Shown one piece after another: positions 16,404 through 24,854 of a stretch of DNA of 36,964 nt. The DNA is taken from NCBI RefSeq assembly GCF_000472865.1, contig NZ_AXAP01000082.1, forward strand, positions 1 to 36,964. Reading direction: 5' to 3'. The stretch comes from Bradyrhizobium elkanii WSM2783. GTDB taxonomy: Bacteria; Pseudomonadota; Alphaproteobacteria; Rhizobiales; Xanthobacteraceae. The translations under genes and the position numbers were made by a program. The stretch's first letter is position 1; every line of letters begins with the position of its first letter. The notes beneath the pieces were generated by a model, which did no database searches, was not told the origin of the DNA, and worked only from the letters and a program-made list of their open reading frames with translations.

Positions 16404-18068
16404 TCAATTCACCGAATTACTGACCACCACTTCGATCAGCTTCGTGCCGGGCCGGCCGAACGCGGACCGCATCGCGCCCTTCAGCTCGCGGGGATCGGTG
16501 ATCCGTACCGCTTCCAATCCAAGCGACTTCGCAACGCCGGTAAAATCAACCGGCGGGTCGACGAAATCCATGCCGACATAATGATCATCGCCGTGGAAGG
16601 CGAGGAGGCGCTGCTTGATGATGCGGTAGCCGCCATTGTTGACGATGACGAACGTCAGCGGCAGCTTGTGGTTGGCCGCGGTCCACAACGACTGGATCGA
16701 ATACATCGCGCTGCCGTCGCCGGAGAAGCACACCACCGGTCGCTGCGGATTGGCGAGGCTGACGCCGACCGATGCCGGCAATCCCCAGCCGATGCCGCCG
16801 GAGGCGAGCGCGTGATAGCCATAGCGGTCGCGGTGCGGGCGCAGCGCAATCATCTGGCGCGACGAGGTCAGGCCTTCATCGACCAGGATCGCATTGTCAG
16901 GCATCGCCTCGACAACCTGCAGCGCCAGCCAGTCCGGATCGATCGGCGAGGTGCCCTCGGCTTTCGAGATCTGGTCGACCAGCGCCTTGCGCTTCGCGGT
17001 CCAGTTTTTTGACGCCAGCGCCGCAACGCCCTGCTTTGCCCGCGCTTCCAGCGCGCCGCCGCCCGCCGCTTTCAGCGCCGGGATCAGCGCACGCAGGGTT
17101 TCCTTCACGTCGGCCTTCAGCGCAATCTCCGCGCCGTAGTTCTTGGCGAGGTCCCAGTCGACCAGACCGACCTGCACGATCCCGAGCCCATCCGGCAGCG
17201 GATCGATCTCGCTATAAACCGACATCCGCAGGGGATCGCCGCCGAGTGCGATGATGAGGTCGTAGGGCGCGAGCGTCTCCCGCGCAAGTTTCTGAACCCG
17301 AGCGATCGCGCCCATGAAGCACGGGCTTTCGGAGAGGAAGTGCGCGCCATAGGGCGTCGAAGATTGATAGGCCGGCGCGCCGAGCGTTTCCGCGAGTTCG
17401 GCGGCTTCCTGCAGCGCATCGCTCTTGACGATCTCATCGCCGGTGACGATCACCGGCCGCTCGGCTTTGAGGATGCGCGCGACCAGCGCCTGCAGCGATT
17501 CATCTGACGGCTTCACCCGCGTGTCGACGCGGGTCGCCCGGCCGAGCTCGATGCCGGCTTCGGAATTGAGGATATCGCCGGGCAGCGAGATGAACACCGG
17601 TCCGGTCGGCGGCGTGGTCGCGACTTTGGCGGCGCGGCGCACGATGCGCGGCAGATCCTCCAGTCGCGTCACCTCGACCGCCCATTTCACCAGCGGCTCC
17701 GCCATCTGCACCAGCGGCCCATAGAGCACCGGCTCCGTCAAGCCGTGGCCCTGCTCCTGCTGGCCGGCAGTGAGGATCAACGGCGTGCCGGTGAATTTGG
17801 CGTTGAACAGCGAGCCCATCGCGTTGCCGAGACCGGGCGCGACATGGACGTTGCAGGCGACGAGCTTGCCGGAGGCGCGGCTGAAGCCGTCGGCCATCGC
17901 CACCACCAGGCTCTCCTGCATCGCCATCACATAGGTGAGGTCGGGATGGTCTTTCAGCGCATGCATGATCGGCAATTCGGTGGTACCGGGATTGCCGAAC
18001 AGATGCGTGATGCCCTCGTCCTTCAACAGCGCCAGGAACGCCGAACGCCCGGTAATGCGATTCTTCAT
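16404..18068 (-). CDS. Thiamine-diphosphate-dependent enzyme (benzoylformate decarboxylase/acetolactate synthase-like)
   Basis: This 554-residue ThDP enzyme has the three expected domains. The N-terminal Pyr domain contains FGNPGTTELP and the cofactor-activating Glu52 in AMQESLVVAMADG. A central Rossmann-like domain follows. The C-terminal PP domain has the metal and diphosphate motif GDGS at about 450-453, with NN about 25 residues on (VIVNNGGYRI). GNPGTTELP resembles benzoylformate decarboxylase more than acetolactate synthase. The ATG at 18068 follows GGAGGAG, and the 24-codon longer reading lacks such a site. A 2-keto acid decarboxylase is the best guess and the substrate is not known. 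Confidence 0.9.
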   Translation of the reverse strand: MKNRITGRSAFLALLKDEGITHLFGNPGTTELPIMHALKDHPDLTYVMAMQESLVVAMADGFSRASGKLVACNVHVAPGLGNAMGSLFNAKFTGTPLILTAGQQEQGHGLTEPVLYGPLVQMAEPLVKWAVEVTRLEDLPRIVRRAAKVATTPPTGPVFISLPGDILNSEAGIELGRATRVDTRVKPSDESLQALVARILKAERPVIVTGDEIVKSDALQEAAELAETLGAPAYQSSTPYGAHFLSESPCFMGAIARVQKLARETLAPYDLIIALGGDPLRMSVYSEIDPLPDGLGIVQVGLVDWDLAKNYGAEIALKADVKETLRALIPALKAAGGGALEARAKQGVAALASKNWTAKRKALVDQISKAEGTSPIDPDWLALQVVEAMPDNAILVDEGLTSSRQMIALRPHRDRYGYHALASGGIGWGLPASVGVSLANPQRPVVCFSGDGSAMYSIQSLWTAANHKLPLTFVIVNNGGYRIIKQRLLAFHGDDHYVGMDFVDPPVDFTGVAKSLGLEAVRITDPRELKGAMRSAFGRPGTKLIEVVVSNSVN

Positions 18069-18186
18069 GTCTCCTCCTACCCTCGGGCTCATTGGCGCGC
18101 GGGATGAGGCATCATGACCAAACTTGCACGCCCCGAGCAATCGCGCCTGCGCTCATGGCTGCCTTGCGATGCAGCGCCGTAGGACC

Positions 18187-18262
18187 GTAGCCCGGATGGA
18201 GCGCAGTGTAATCCGGGGAGCCACGGGCGAACCCGGGTTGCGCTGCGCTCCACCCGGGCTAC
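18187..18262. repeat. Compound palindromic repeat, GTAGCCCGG family
   Basis: The ends GTAGCCCGGATGGAGCGCAG and CTGCGCTCCACCCGGGCTAC are inverted with few mismatches, and an inner CCGGG/CCCGG pair is present. It lies just beyond the end of the GFA-like gene. Confidence 0.85.
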
Positions 18263-18268
18263 GAAAAT

Positions 18269-18751
18269 TCAAAACATCCCCTCGCGATCGGGGCGCTTCT
18301 TCTTTTTCGAGCGATGCCAGACCACGCCGGGATAACCCTTCAATGGCACCAGCGGTTCGCCGGTATAGGCCCACTCCTGCAGCTCTTCGATCGCGACGTG
18401 ATAGAGCGGCTGCCGGCCGGTACGGCCCAGGAACAGCGCGCGTGGAATGTTCACCATGTGCGGCGAGCGAGCGCGCTCGTAAAATAGAGGCGTCCCGCAG
18501 GTCGCGCAGAAGCTGCGCACGGTCTTCGTCGCGTCATCCTCGTAGCGCGTGATCGCATCCTTCCCCGCGACGATGCGGAACCGCTTGCGCCAGCTCCCGA
18601 CATAGGTCGCATAGGCCGCCCCATGCGCGCGGCGGCTCGGCGCGGAATGATCATGCCAGGCCCAGCGCGCCGGCACGTCGATCTCAAGCCGAACTGCGCC
18701 GCACAGGCATTGGCCCGACGCGATCCCTCCTGCAGCGGCTGCTTTGGCCAT
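18269..18751 (-). CDS. GFA/CENP-V domain protein lacking two of the usual cysteines
   Basis: This 160-residue protein belongs to the GFA (formerly formaldehyde-activating) zinc fold. C15 and C17 in GQCLCGAVRLEI and C82 and C85 in FCATCGTPLFYER are present, giving one structural zinc site. In canonical members a CHCxxC segment follows the first strand; here the same place reads WHDHSAPSRRAHGAAYATY, with no cysteine, so the second, presumed catalytic, zinc site is altered. The basic tail SKKKKRPDREG is also notable. Its function is unknown, and formaldehyde chemistry should not be assumed. It is flanked on both sides by palindromic repeats. Confidence 0.82.
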   Translation of the reverse strand: MAKAAAAGGIASGQCLCGAVRLEIDVPARWAWHDHSAPSRRAHGAAYATYVGSWRKRFRIVAGKDAITRYEDDATKTVRSFCATCGTPLFYERARSPHMVNIPRALFLGRTGRQPLYHVAIEELQEWAYTGEPLVPLKGYPGVVWHRSKKKKRPDREGMF

Positions 18752-18770
18752 TGTCGCTCCTCGTTTTCCT

Positions 18771-18855
18771 CGTCATTGCGAGGAGCGGAAGCGACGAAGC
18801 AATCCATCTCCCCACGCGCGGAACCATGGATTGCTTCGCTACGCTCGCAATGACG
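18771..18855. repeat. Compound palindromic repeat, CGTCATTGCGAG family
   Basis: The ends CGTCATTGCGAGGAGCG and CGCTCGCAATGACG are inverted, with inner arms GAAGCAATCC and GGATTGCTTC. It separates the OYE-type gene end from the GFA-like start, both on the minus strand. Confidence 0.85.
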
Positions 18856-18862
18856 GCGGTGT

Positions 18863-19990
18863 TTACGCCTGCGCCATCTCGTCGTGCACGGGATAATCCG
18901 TATATCCCTTCTCCTCGCCGCCGTAGAACGTCGCGCGATTATACGGCGTGATCGGATAGCTGCGCTGCAGGCGGCGCGGCAGGTCCGGATTGGAGATGAA
19001 GATGCGGCCGAAGGCGATCGCATCCGCGTGTCCCGCGGCGATTGCGGCATCCGCGGTCTCGCCGGTGAAGCCGCCGGCGGTGATCAGGACGCCGCTCCAC
19101 ATCGGGCGATACAGCACCATCGCCGAGGGCACGTTCTGGTGATTGACCTCGGCGCGGCCGGCGCCGGAGGAACGCGGCTCGATGAAGTGCAGATAGGCCA
19201 GCCCAAGCGGATCCAGCTGCTTGATGGCGTGGCTGTACAGCGGCATCGGGTCCGCCTCGCCGCTGCCATTGGCGATGCCATAAGGCGACAGCCGCACCCC
19301 GACGCGGTTCGCGCCCCAGACCTCGACAACGGCCCTGGTCACGTCCATCAGGAAGCGCACGCGGTTCTCGATCGACCCGCCATACTGGTCGGTGCGCAGG
19401 TTGCTGCGCGACTGCAGGAACTGCTCGATCAGATAGCCGTTGGCGCCGTGGATCTCGACGCCGTCGAAGCCGGCTTTCAGTGCGTTCCTCGCGCCCTCGC
19501 GATAGGCCTCGATGACGCCGGGAATCTCGGAGGTCTCGAGCGCGCGCGGGGTCTCGTAATCGACCACCTTGCCGTCCGCCGTCATCGCCTTGAACTCGGA
19601 GGAGATCGCCACCGCTGATGGCGCGACCGGCAGCGCGCCGCCAGGCTGGAACGAGGAATGCGAGACGCGGCCGACATGCCAGAGCTGCAGGAAGATGATG
19701 CCGCCCTTGGCATGCACGGCGTCGACCACTTTCCGCCAGCCGGCAATCTGCTGCTCGCTGTAGATGCCGGGAATGCCGGGACTGCCGAACCCGGTATTCA
19801 CCACAGGCGAGGCTTCCGCGATGATCAGACCACCTGGTGTGGCGCGCTGGGCATAATATTCCACGTTCAGCGGCCGCGGCGCGAGCGACGGTTTTTCGGC
19901 GCGCATCCGCGTCAAGGGCGCCATCACCACGCGGTGCTGGAGCTGGTACGGTCCGATCTTGAGAGGAGAGAAAAGCGACGGGAATTTCAT
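18863..19990 (-). CDS. Old Yellow Enzyme family alkene reductase
   Basis: This FMN-dependent ene-reductase has about 375 residues. The TIM-barrel start FSPLKIGPYQLQHRVVMAPLTRMR is diagnostic. The substrate-anchoring pair His181/Asn184 and the proton donor Tyr186 lie in EIHGANGYLIEQFLQS, followed by YGGSIENR. It reduces activated C=C bonds of enones or nitro compounds using NAD(P)H. The ATG at 19990 with GGGGCAGG upstream gives the normal N-terminus. It is on the same strand as the GFA-like gene but separated from it by a repeat. Confidence 0.93.
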   Translation of the reverse strand: MKFPSLFSPLKIGPYQLQHRVVMAPLTRMRAEKPSLAPRPLNVEYYAQRATPGGLIIAEASPVVNTGFGSPGIPGIYSEQQIAGWRKVVDAVHAKGGIIFLQLWHVGRVSHSSFQPGGALPVAPSAVAISSEFKAMTADGKVVDYETPRALETSEIPGVIEAYREGARNALKAGFDGVEIHGANGYLIEQFLQSRSNLRTDQYGGSIENRVRFLMDVTRAVVEVWGANRVGVRLSPYGIANGSGEADPMPLYSHAIKQLDPLGLAYLHFIEPRSSGAGRAEVNHQNVPSAMVLYRPMWSGVLITAGGFTGETADAAIAAGHADAIAFGRIFISNPDLPRRLQRSYPITPYNRATFYGGEEKGYTDYPVHDEMAQA

Positions 19991-20080
19991 GCCTGCCCCG
20001 ATATTTGTGTTGTCGTTGCCAGCACTATAGGGGAGGCGCGCGCCGCTGAAAAGCAAATGGCGGCCTATCGCCGATAAGCC

Positions 20081-20205
20081 GTCATTCCGGGGCGCGCGAA
20101 GCGCGAGCTATGATGTGCAATTGCACATCAGAGAATCCATTTGTCCACGCAATCTGCGGCCCGATGGATTCCGGGCCTGCGCCTTTCGGCGCATCCCGGA
20201 ATGAC
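20081..20205. repeat. Compound palindromic repeat, GTCATTCCGGGGC family, second copy
   Basis: The ends GTCATTCCGGGGCGCG and CGCATCCCGGAATGAC are inverted. Unlike the copy at 7915-8019 it carries an inserted perfect 20-bp palindrome TGATGTGCAATTGCACATCA at 20111-20130. It lies between the aldehyde dehydrogenase gene end and the OYE start. Confidence 0.85.
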
Positions 20206-20221
20206 GAGAGAGGTCTTCGTT

Positions 20222-21718
20222 TCAGGCCGTCTTGATCCAGACCGCCTTGACGTTGAGATATTCCTCCAAATGCTGCTTGCCGGATTCACGGCCGTAGCCG
20301 CTCATCTTGTAGCCGCCGAACGGCACCGCCGGGTCCATCGCCTGGTAGCAGTTGACCCAGACCGAACCGGCGCGCAGCGCGCGCGCAACCTGGTGCGCCT
20401 TGCTGACATTGGTGGTCCACACGCCGCTGCCGAGGCCGAACATCGTCGCATTGGCGCGCTGGATCAGTTCATCCGTGTCCTTGAAGGCGATCGCGGAGAT
20501 GACGGGCCCGAAGATCTCCTCCTGCGCAATGCGCATATTGTCCTGCACATTGGCGAATACCGTCGGCTGCACGAAATAGCCTTTTGCCAATGGCCCTTCG
20601 GTCAGCCGCGCGCCGCCGGCAACCGCCCTCGCGCCTTCCTTCTGGCCGATATCGAGATAGTCACTGACACGATCCATCTGCTGTTGCGACACCAGGGGGC
20701 CGATCTGCGTGTTCGGATCGATCCCGTTGCCGACCTGCAGCTTCTTGCCGAATTCGGCGACACGGCCGACGAACTCGTCATAGACCTTCTGCTCGACGAA
20801 CAACCGCGTACCGGCGCTGCAGATCTGCCCGGAATTGGCGAACACCGCCATCGCCGCGCCCGGCACCGCCTGATCGAGATCGGCATCGGCGAACACGATG
20901 TCCGGCGACTTGCCGCCGAGCTCAAGCGAGACGCGCTTGAGGTTGCCGGCCGACGCCCGCACGATCGCTTGGCCCGTGACGTGCGAACCGGTGAAGGCGA
21001 CCTTGTCGACGCCCGGATGTGAGGAGAGCGCCGCGCCTGCGGTCTCGCCGTATCCCGGCACCACATTGACGACACCAGGCGGAATGCCGGCTTCCATGCA
21101 GAGCTCGGCAAGCCGCAGCGACGTCAGCGGCGCTTCTTCCGCCGGCTTCAGCACCACCGTGCAGCCGGTCGCGATCGCCGGGCCGATCTTCCAGACCGTC
21201 GCCGCCAAGGGCCCGTTCCAGGGAATGATCGCACCAACCACGCCGACCGGCTCCTTTAAGGTGTAGGAGAAGATCTCGCCCGGCAGCGAGTTCTCGATGG
21301 TCTCGCCATGCAGCGCGGTCGCCTGCCCGGCATAATAACGAAGCATGCCGAGCACGCGCAGGCGGTTGCCGCGGGTGCGGCTGATCGGCGCGCCCATGTC
21401 GAGCGTATCGAGCTGCGACAGTTCCTCGAAGTTCTTCTCCACCAGGTCGGCGAGCTTCAAGAGCATGCTCTGCCGCTCGAATGGCTTGACCTTGCTCCAT
21501 GGGCCCTCGAAGGCACGACGCGCCGCTGCCACCGCGCGGTTGATGTCTTCGGCATCGCCTTCGGCCACCGTCGCGAGCAATTCGCCGGTCGCGGGATTGT
21601 GGGTCTCGAACTTTTTACCGGAGGCCGCATCGACCCATTGGCCGTCGATCAGCATCTTCTTGTAGGAACCGTCCGCGTAGGGGTGACGCGTGATCGGAAT
21701 TGCCTGTGTGACAGCCAT
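20222..21718 (-). CDS. NAD(P)-dependent aldehyde dehydrogenase
   Basis: This ALDH-superfamily enzyme of 498 residues oxidises aldehydes to acids. The general base is Glu266 in VSLELGGKSPD and the catalytic cysteine is C300 in NSGQICSAGTRL. The nucleotide-binding FTGSHVTGQ is at about 242-250. The C-terminal PFGGYKMSGYGRESG is typical of betaine, phenylacetaldehyde or general aldehyde types. The start MAVTQAIPITRHPYADGSYK is preceded by a reasonable AGGGAGTGC. It is divergent from an SDR gene across 217 bp and may share its promoter region. The substrate cannot be told. Confidence 0.93.
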   Translation of the reverse strand: MAVTQAIPITRHPYADGSYKKMLIDGQWVDAASGKKFETHNPATGELLATVAEGDAEDINRAVAAARRAFEGPWSKVKPFERQSMLLKLADLVEKNFEELSQLDTLDMGAPISRTRGNRLRVLGMLRYYAGQATALHGETIENSLPGEIFSYTLKEPVGVVGAIIPWNGPLAATVWKIGPAIATGCTVVLKPAEEAPLTSLRLAELCMEAGIPPGVVNVVPGYGETAGAALSSHPGVDKVAFTGSHVTGQAIVRASAGNLKRVSLELGGKSPDIVFADADLDQAVPGAAMAVFANSGQICSAGTRLFVEQKVYDEFVGRVAEFGKKLQVGNGIDPNTQIGPLVSQQQMDRVSDYLDIGQKEGARAVAGGARLTEGPLAKGYFVQPTVFANVQDNMRIAQEEIFGPVISAIAFKDTDELIQRANATMFGLGSGVWTTNVSKAHQVARALRAGSVWVNCYQAMDPAVPFGGYKMSGYGRESGKQHLEEYLNVKAVWIKTA

Positions 21719-21935
21719 GTTTGCACTCCCTTGATATGGAACGAGATTTATATGACGGGCCTTGCAGGTTTCAGACCCGTTATATGCGGAACTCTACAAC
21801 GGCGACCAGAATCCGTAAAGCAGCCGGCCTCTTGGCGGGCAGTGCGGCAATGAAGACCTCCCATGCACCTTCGCGCATGGCATGCCCGCCGTGTTAGCCT
21901 ACAGATCGCTGCCACATATTTGTCGGAGAGAGACG

Positions 21936-22787
21936 ATGCCCCACCCCGCCATGTCGCCAAATCATGTCGCCGTAATCACCGGAGGCGCGTCCGGCATCGG
22001 GCTCGCCGCCGCCATGCGCTTCGCAACTTCGGGCATGAAAGTATGCGTCGCCGACGTCAGTGCCGTCAGCCTCAAGGAAGCCGCTACAAAACTGTCATCG
22101 ATCGCGCCCGGTGGCGCCGACAGCATCATGACCGAAACCGTCGACGTCAGCCGGTTCGAGGACCTCGTGAAGCTGGAAAGCGCGGTGCAACAACGGTTCG
22201 GCGGCACCGACATCCTGATGAACAATGCAGGCGTCCAGCCGGGCAGCCAGATGTTCGGTCCGCACGAGAACTGGCAGCGGATTCTCGGCGTCAATCTGTG
22301 GGGCATCATCAACGGCACGCAGGCCTTCGTGCCGCGCATGATCGAGCGCGGGCGCGAGGGCCTCGTCATCAACACCGGCTCCAAGCAGGGCATCACCACG
22401 CCTCCTGGCGATCCCGCCTACAACGTATCCAAGGCCGGCGTGAAGGCGTTCACCGAGGCGTTGCAGCACGAATTGCGTAATACGCCCGGCTCCCGTCTCA
22501 CCGCACATCTGCTGATCCCCGGCTTCGTCTTCACCGGCTTGACCGCACGCGGCCGCGCCGAGAAGCCGGCCAGCGCCTGGACGGCCGAGCAAACGGTCGA
22601 CTTCATGATCGAGCGGCTGGACGCGGGCGATTTCTATATCCTTTGCCCTGACAATGATGTGCCCCGGCAGCTCGACGAGCGGCGCATCCTCTGGGCCGTC
22701 GGCGACATCGTCGAGAACCGTCCCGCACTGTCGCGCTGGCATCCGGATTATGCGGATGCTTTCGCGGCGTTCGTAAAGGGAAAATAG
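21936..22787 (+). CDS. SDR-family oxidoreductase
   Basis: This short-chain dehydrogenase has about 283 residues. The cofactor motif TGGASGIG is at 15-22, NNAG at 96-99, the catalytic Ser near 149 (INTGSKQG), and Tyr162/Lys166 in AYNVSKAG. Asp40 in VCVADVS suggests NAD preference. The ATG at 21936 follows GGAGAGAG; the frame is open 18 codons upstream but lacks a site. The C-terminus (LCPDNDVPRQLDERRILWAVGDI and on) is longer than in minimal SDRs. It may act with the divergent aldehyde dehydrogenase, for example on an alcohol-aldehyde pair (inference). Confidence 0.92.
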   Translation: MPHPAMSPNHVAVITGGASGIGLAAAMRFATSGMKVCVADVSAVSLKEAATKLSSIAPGGADSIMTETVDVSRFEDLVKLESAVQQRFGGTDILMNNAGVQPGSQMFGPHENWQRILGVNLWGIINGTQAFVPRMIERGREGLVINTGSKQGITTPPGDPAYNVSKAGVKAFTEALQHELRNTPGSRLTAHLLIPGFVFTGLTARGRAEKPASAWTAEQTVDFMIERLDAGDFYILCPDNDVPRQLDERRILWAVGDIVENRPALSRWHPDYADAFAAFVKGK

Positions 22788-22846
22788 TCGCCGCCTCACG
22801 GATATCGAGCAGCGCTGCAGCGCTCCTCCATGCGAATTCCGGGACC

Positions 22847-22879
22847 GCGACCGCAGCTTTCGCGCCGCGGTCGCTTTTT
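22847..22879 (+). terminator. Rho-independent terminator after SDR gene
   Basis: An 8-bp perfect stem GCGACCGC / GCGGTCGC with a 12-nt loop is followed by TTTTT at 22875-22879. It lies 60 bp after the SDR stop codon. Confidence 0.75.
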
Positions 22880-22880
22880 C

Positions 22881-22903
22881 GCCCGCAACAAAGCGGGCGT
22901 TTT
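22881..22903 (+). terminator. Second tandem terminator-like hairpin
   Basis: The stem GCCCGC / GCGGGC with loop AACAAA is followed by GTTTT. It starts two bases after the first terminator, so the pair forms a tandem stop. Confidence 0.6.
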
Positions 22904-23073
22904 CATTTCCGATGTAATACCGCGGCGCTGCTCCGACTGCGCCGTTCAATTCTCTCTAAACTGGAATTTAAAGACGCTCGCACGGAGTTGAGCGGTGTGC
23001 GCATCGCGATCTCGCAAATGATCGCCACCTCATCATGATCGCGGGCTGGGTGCGATACTGACGGAGTGGTGTA

Positions 23074-23610
23074 ATGTTACGCAAGATGGTTATCGCATTG
23101 TTGGCGGCCGCATCGGTTGGTCTTGCGGCAGCGCCGACGGTTGCGTTGGCGCGTGGCGGCGGAGGCGGCGGCGGCCATGGTGGCGGCTTTGGCGGTGGCG
23201 GCGGCTTCCACGGCGGCGGATTTGGTGGCGGCGGCTTTCATGGCGGGGGATTTGGCGGTGGCGGATTCCATGGCGGCTTCGGCGGCGGTGGTTTCCGCGG
23301 CGGCTTTGCCGGCGGCGGATTTCACAACGCCTTCGGCGGTATTCATCAGGGCTTCGGCGGATTCCGTGGTGGCGGCTTCCACGGCCGCGGCTTCCATGGA
23401 CGGCGCTTCGCCTTCGGCACGGGCTTCGGCCTCGGCTTGTACGATCCCTATTATTACGATGACTATGCCTACGACTATCCGTACGGCTATGGCTACCCGT
23501 ATTACGGCTACGGCGACACCTATTACGACAACGGCAATTGCTATGTCGTGAATCGCCGCGTCCACACCACGCACGGCTGGCGTACACAGCCGACGCAGGT
23601 CTGCGGCTGA
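23074..23610 (+). CDS. Secreted Gly/His-rich low-complexity protein
   Basis: This 178-residue protein has a signal peptide (MLRKMVIALLAAASVGLAAA, cleavage near ALA-RG at about 26). A repeat zone at about 27-110 follows, made of GGG(F/G)HGGGFGG units with regularly spaced His and Phe. A Tyr/Asp-rich stretch (YDPYYYDDYAYDYPYGYGYP) covers about 122-152. The end, CYVVNRRVHTTHGWRTQPTQVCG, carries two Cys that could pair. The His spacing suggests metal binding or a phase-separating or matrix role, but this is inference. I know no defined function. It stands alone between terminators, so it is probably monocistronic. Confidence 0.8.
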   Translation: MLRKMVIALLAAASVGLAAAPTVALARGGGGGGGHGGGFGGGGGFHGGGFGGGGFHGGGFGGGGFHGGFGGGGFRGGFAGGGFHNAFGGIHQGFGGFRGGGFHGRGFHGRRFAFGTGFGLGLYDPYYYDDYAYDYPYGYGYPYYGYGDTYYDNGNCYVVNRRVHTTHGWRTQPTQVCG

Positions 23611-23635
23611 TAGGCGAGCGGAGATCCAAAGGGGC

Positions 23636-23651
23636 CGGCGGATTTCCGCCG
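23636..23651. terminator. Short hairpin between convergent genes
   Basis: CGGCGG-ATTT-CCGCCG forms a 6-bp stem exactly in the 44-bp gap between two convergent genes. It has no U run of length, so it is a weak bidirectional terminator candidate. Confidence 0.4.
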
Positions 23652-23654
23652 ACC

Positions 23655-24854
23655 TCACACCGTCTCCGGCGTCAACGCCAGCAGCCGCCGCACCAGCGCG
23701 AGCGCGGTTTCGGTGGCGGGATCGGCTGATGTGACGGGCACGGCGAGCACGATCAGGTCGACCGGATCATGCGAGAGCACGATCACATGCGTGGCGCTGT
23801 TGGCCGCAATCAGCGAGAGCACGCGCTCGACCGCGGGGTCGTCAGGTGAAAAACCCCAGGGCGCACCCGACCGGCGCAGCACCCGCTGCGTAGCGAACAA
23901 TTCCCGCAAGCGCGGCGGATCGTAACTGGCGAGCTCGGCCTCGCGGTAGCGCCGCGCGTGCTCGAAGATCGGATGCCGCGCCAGTTCGGCGATCAATTCG
24001 TCACGCGTCCTCGCCGTCGACAGCGCGGCCGCATTCAAGACCCCCGGCTCCTGCGCCTCGAACACCGCGCGCAGCGCATCCGTCATCAGGGCGATCGTGA
24101 GCACGCCGGCGACCGCGACCGCGCAGAAGCGCTCGATCTGCGCGGCATCGACATCGCCGGCGATGAAGGCGGCGGCGATGCCGAGCAGCGCCGAGCTGCC
24201 AAGCCGCAAGGTCATCAGCGCAAGCCCGTGACGCCGCGTCTCGGCACCGCCCCCTGCGATCAGGATCACGGTCACGGTCAAGAGCGCGCCGATCGCACCG
24301 AGCCGGACCGGGATGCCCGGAAACAGCGTGCGGAAATCGGTGATCACGAACGGAATCACGATCAGCGCGCCAGCTGCGAGGCGTCCGATGCTGCGGTTTT
24401 CCGACGCCATCAGCGAAGCGCGATCGCGGCGCGCGAGCAACAAGGCACAGACGAGAAAGCCCGCAAGCTGGAACAGCGACAACGAAACAGCATAAGCCGT
24501 CGTGAACCGGGCAAGCCCGAGCGCGCCGCCAAGGCCGAGCAGGATGCCGCCGAACACCGCCAGCATCTTCACCACGCGCGGCGCATGCCGCCGCAGCATG
24601 CCTTCGGTCACGACAAGCGCGCCAAGCGGGATCAGCGCCGCCGGAATGACGCTCAGGCGATCCAGCACATCGCTGCCGCTCCACCACGCCACGCCGCGCA
24701 CCAGGAACAGGAGCGCGATCACGCCGAGTCCGAACAAGAGGCGCCGCGTCAGCGGGCTGTTCGGGTCGCGCCAGTAGAACGTCATCATCGCGACGCAGAG
24801 CCCGATCGCACCGCAGAGATTGACGATGGAATCGGCGACGATCCCGGGATTCAT
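23655..24854 (-). CDS. Polytopic membrane protein of unknown function with a soluble C-terminal region
   Basis: I do not recognise the family. The 399-residue protein has eight or nine hydrophobic segments over about residues 1-260, starting with IVADSIVNLCGAIGLCVAMM. A soluble region from about 275 to 399 includes a helical segment (HPIFEHARRYREAELASYDPPRLRELF). The layout, membrane helices then a cytoplasmic region, resembles sensory or histidine-kinase-like membrane inputs, but no kinase or HTH motif is visible. Its ATG overlaps the TGA of the upstream GNAT-like gene by the ATGA arrangement, so the two are translationally coupled and likely act together. Confidence 0.78.
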   Translation of the reverse strand: MNPGIVADSIVNLCGAIGLCVAMMTFYWRDPNSPLTRRLLFGLGVIALLFLVRGVAWWSGSDVLDRLSVIPAALIPLGALVVTEGMLRRHAPRVVKMLAVFGGILLGLGGALGLARFTTAYAVSLSLFQLAGFLVCALLLARRDRASLMASENRSIGRLAAGALIVIPFVITDFRTLFPGIPVRLGAIGALLTVTVILIAGGGAETRRHGLALMTLRLGSSALLGIAAAFIAGDVDAAQIERFCAVAVAGVLTIALMTDALRAVFEAQEPGVLNAAALSTARTRDELIAELARHPIFEHARRYREAELASYDPPRLRELFATQRVLRRSGAPWGFSPDDPAVERVLSLIAANSATHVIVLSHDPVDLIVLAVPVTSADPATETALALVRRLLALTPETV

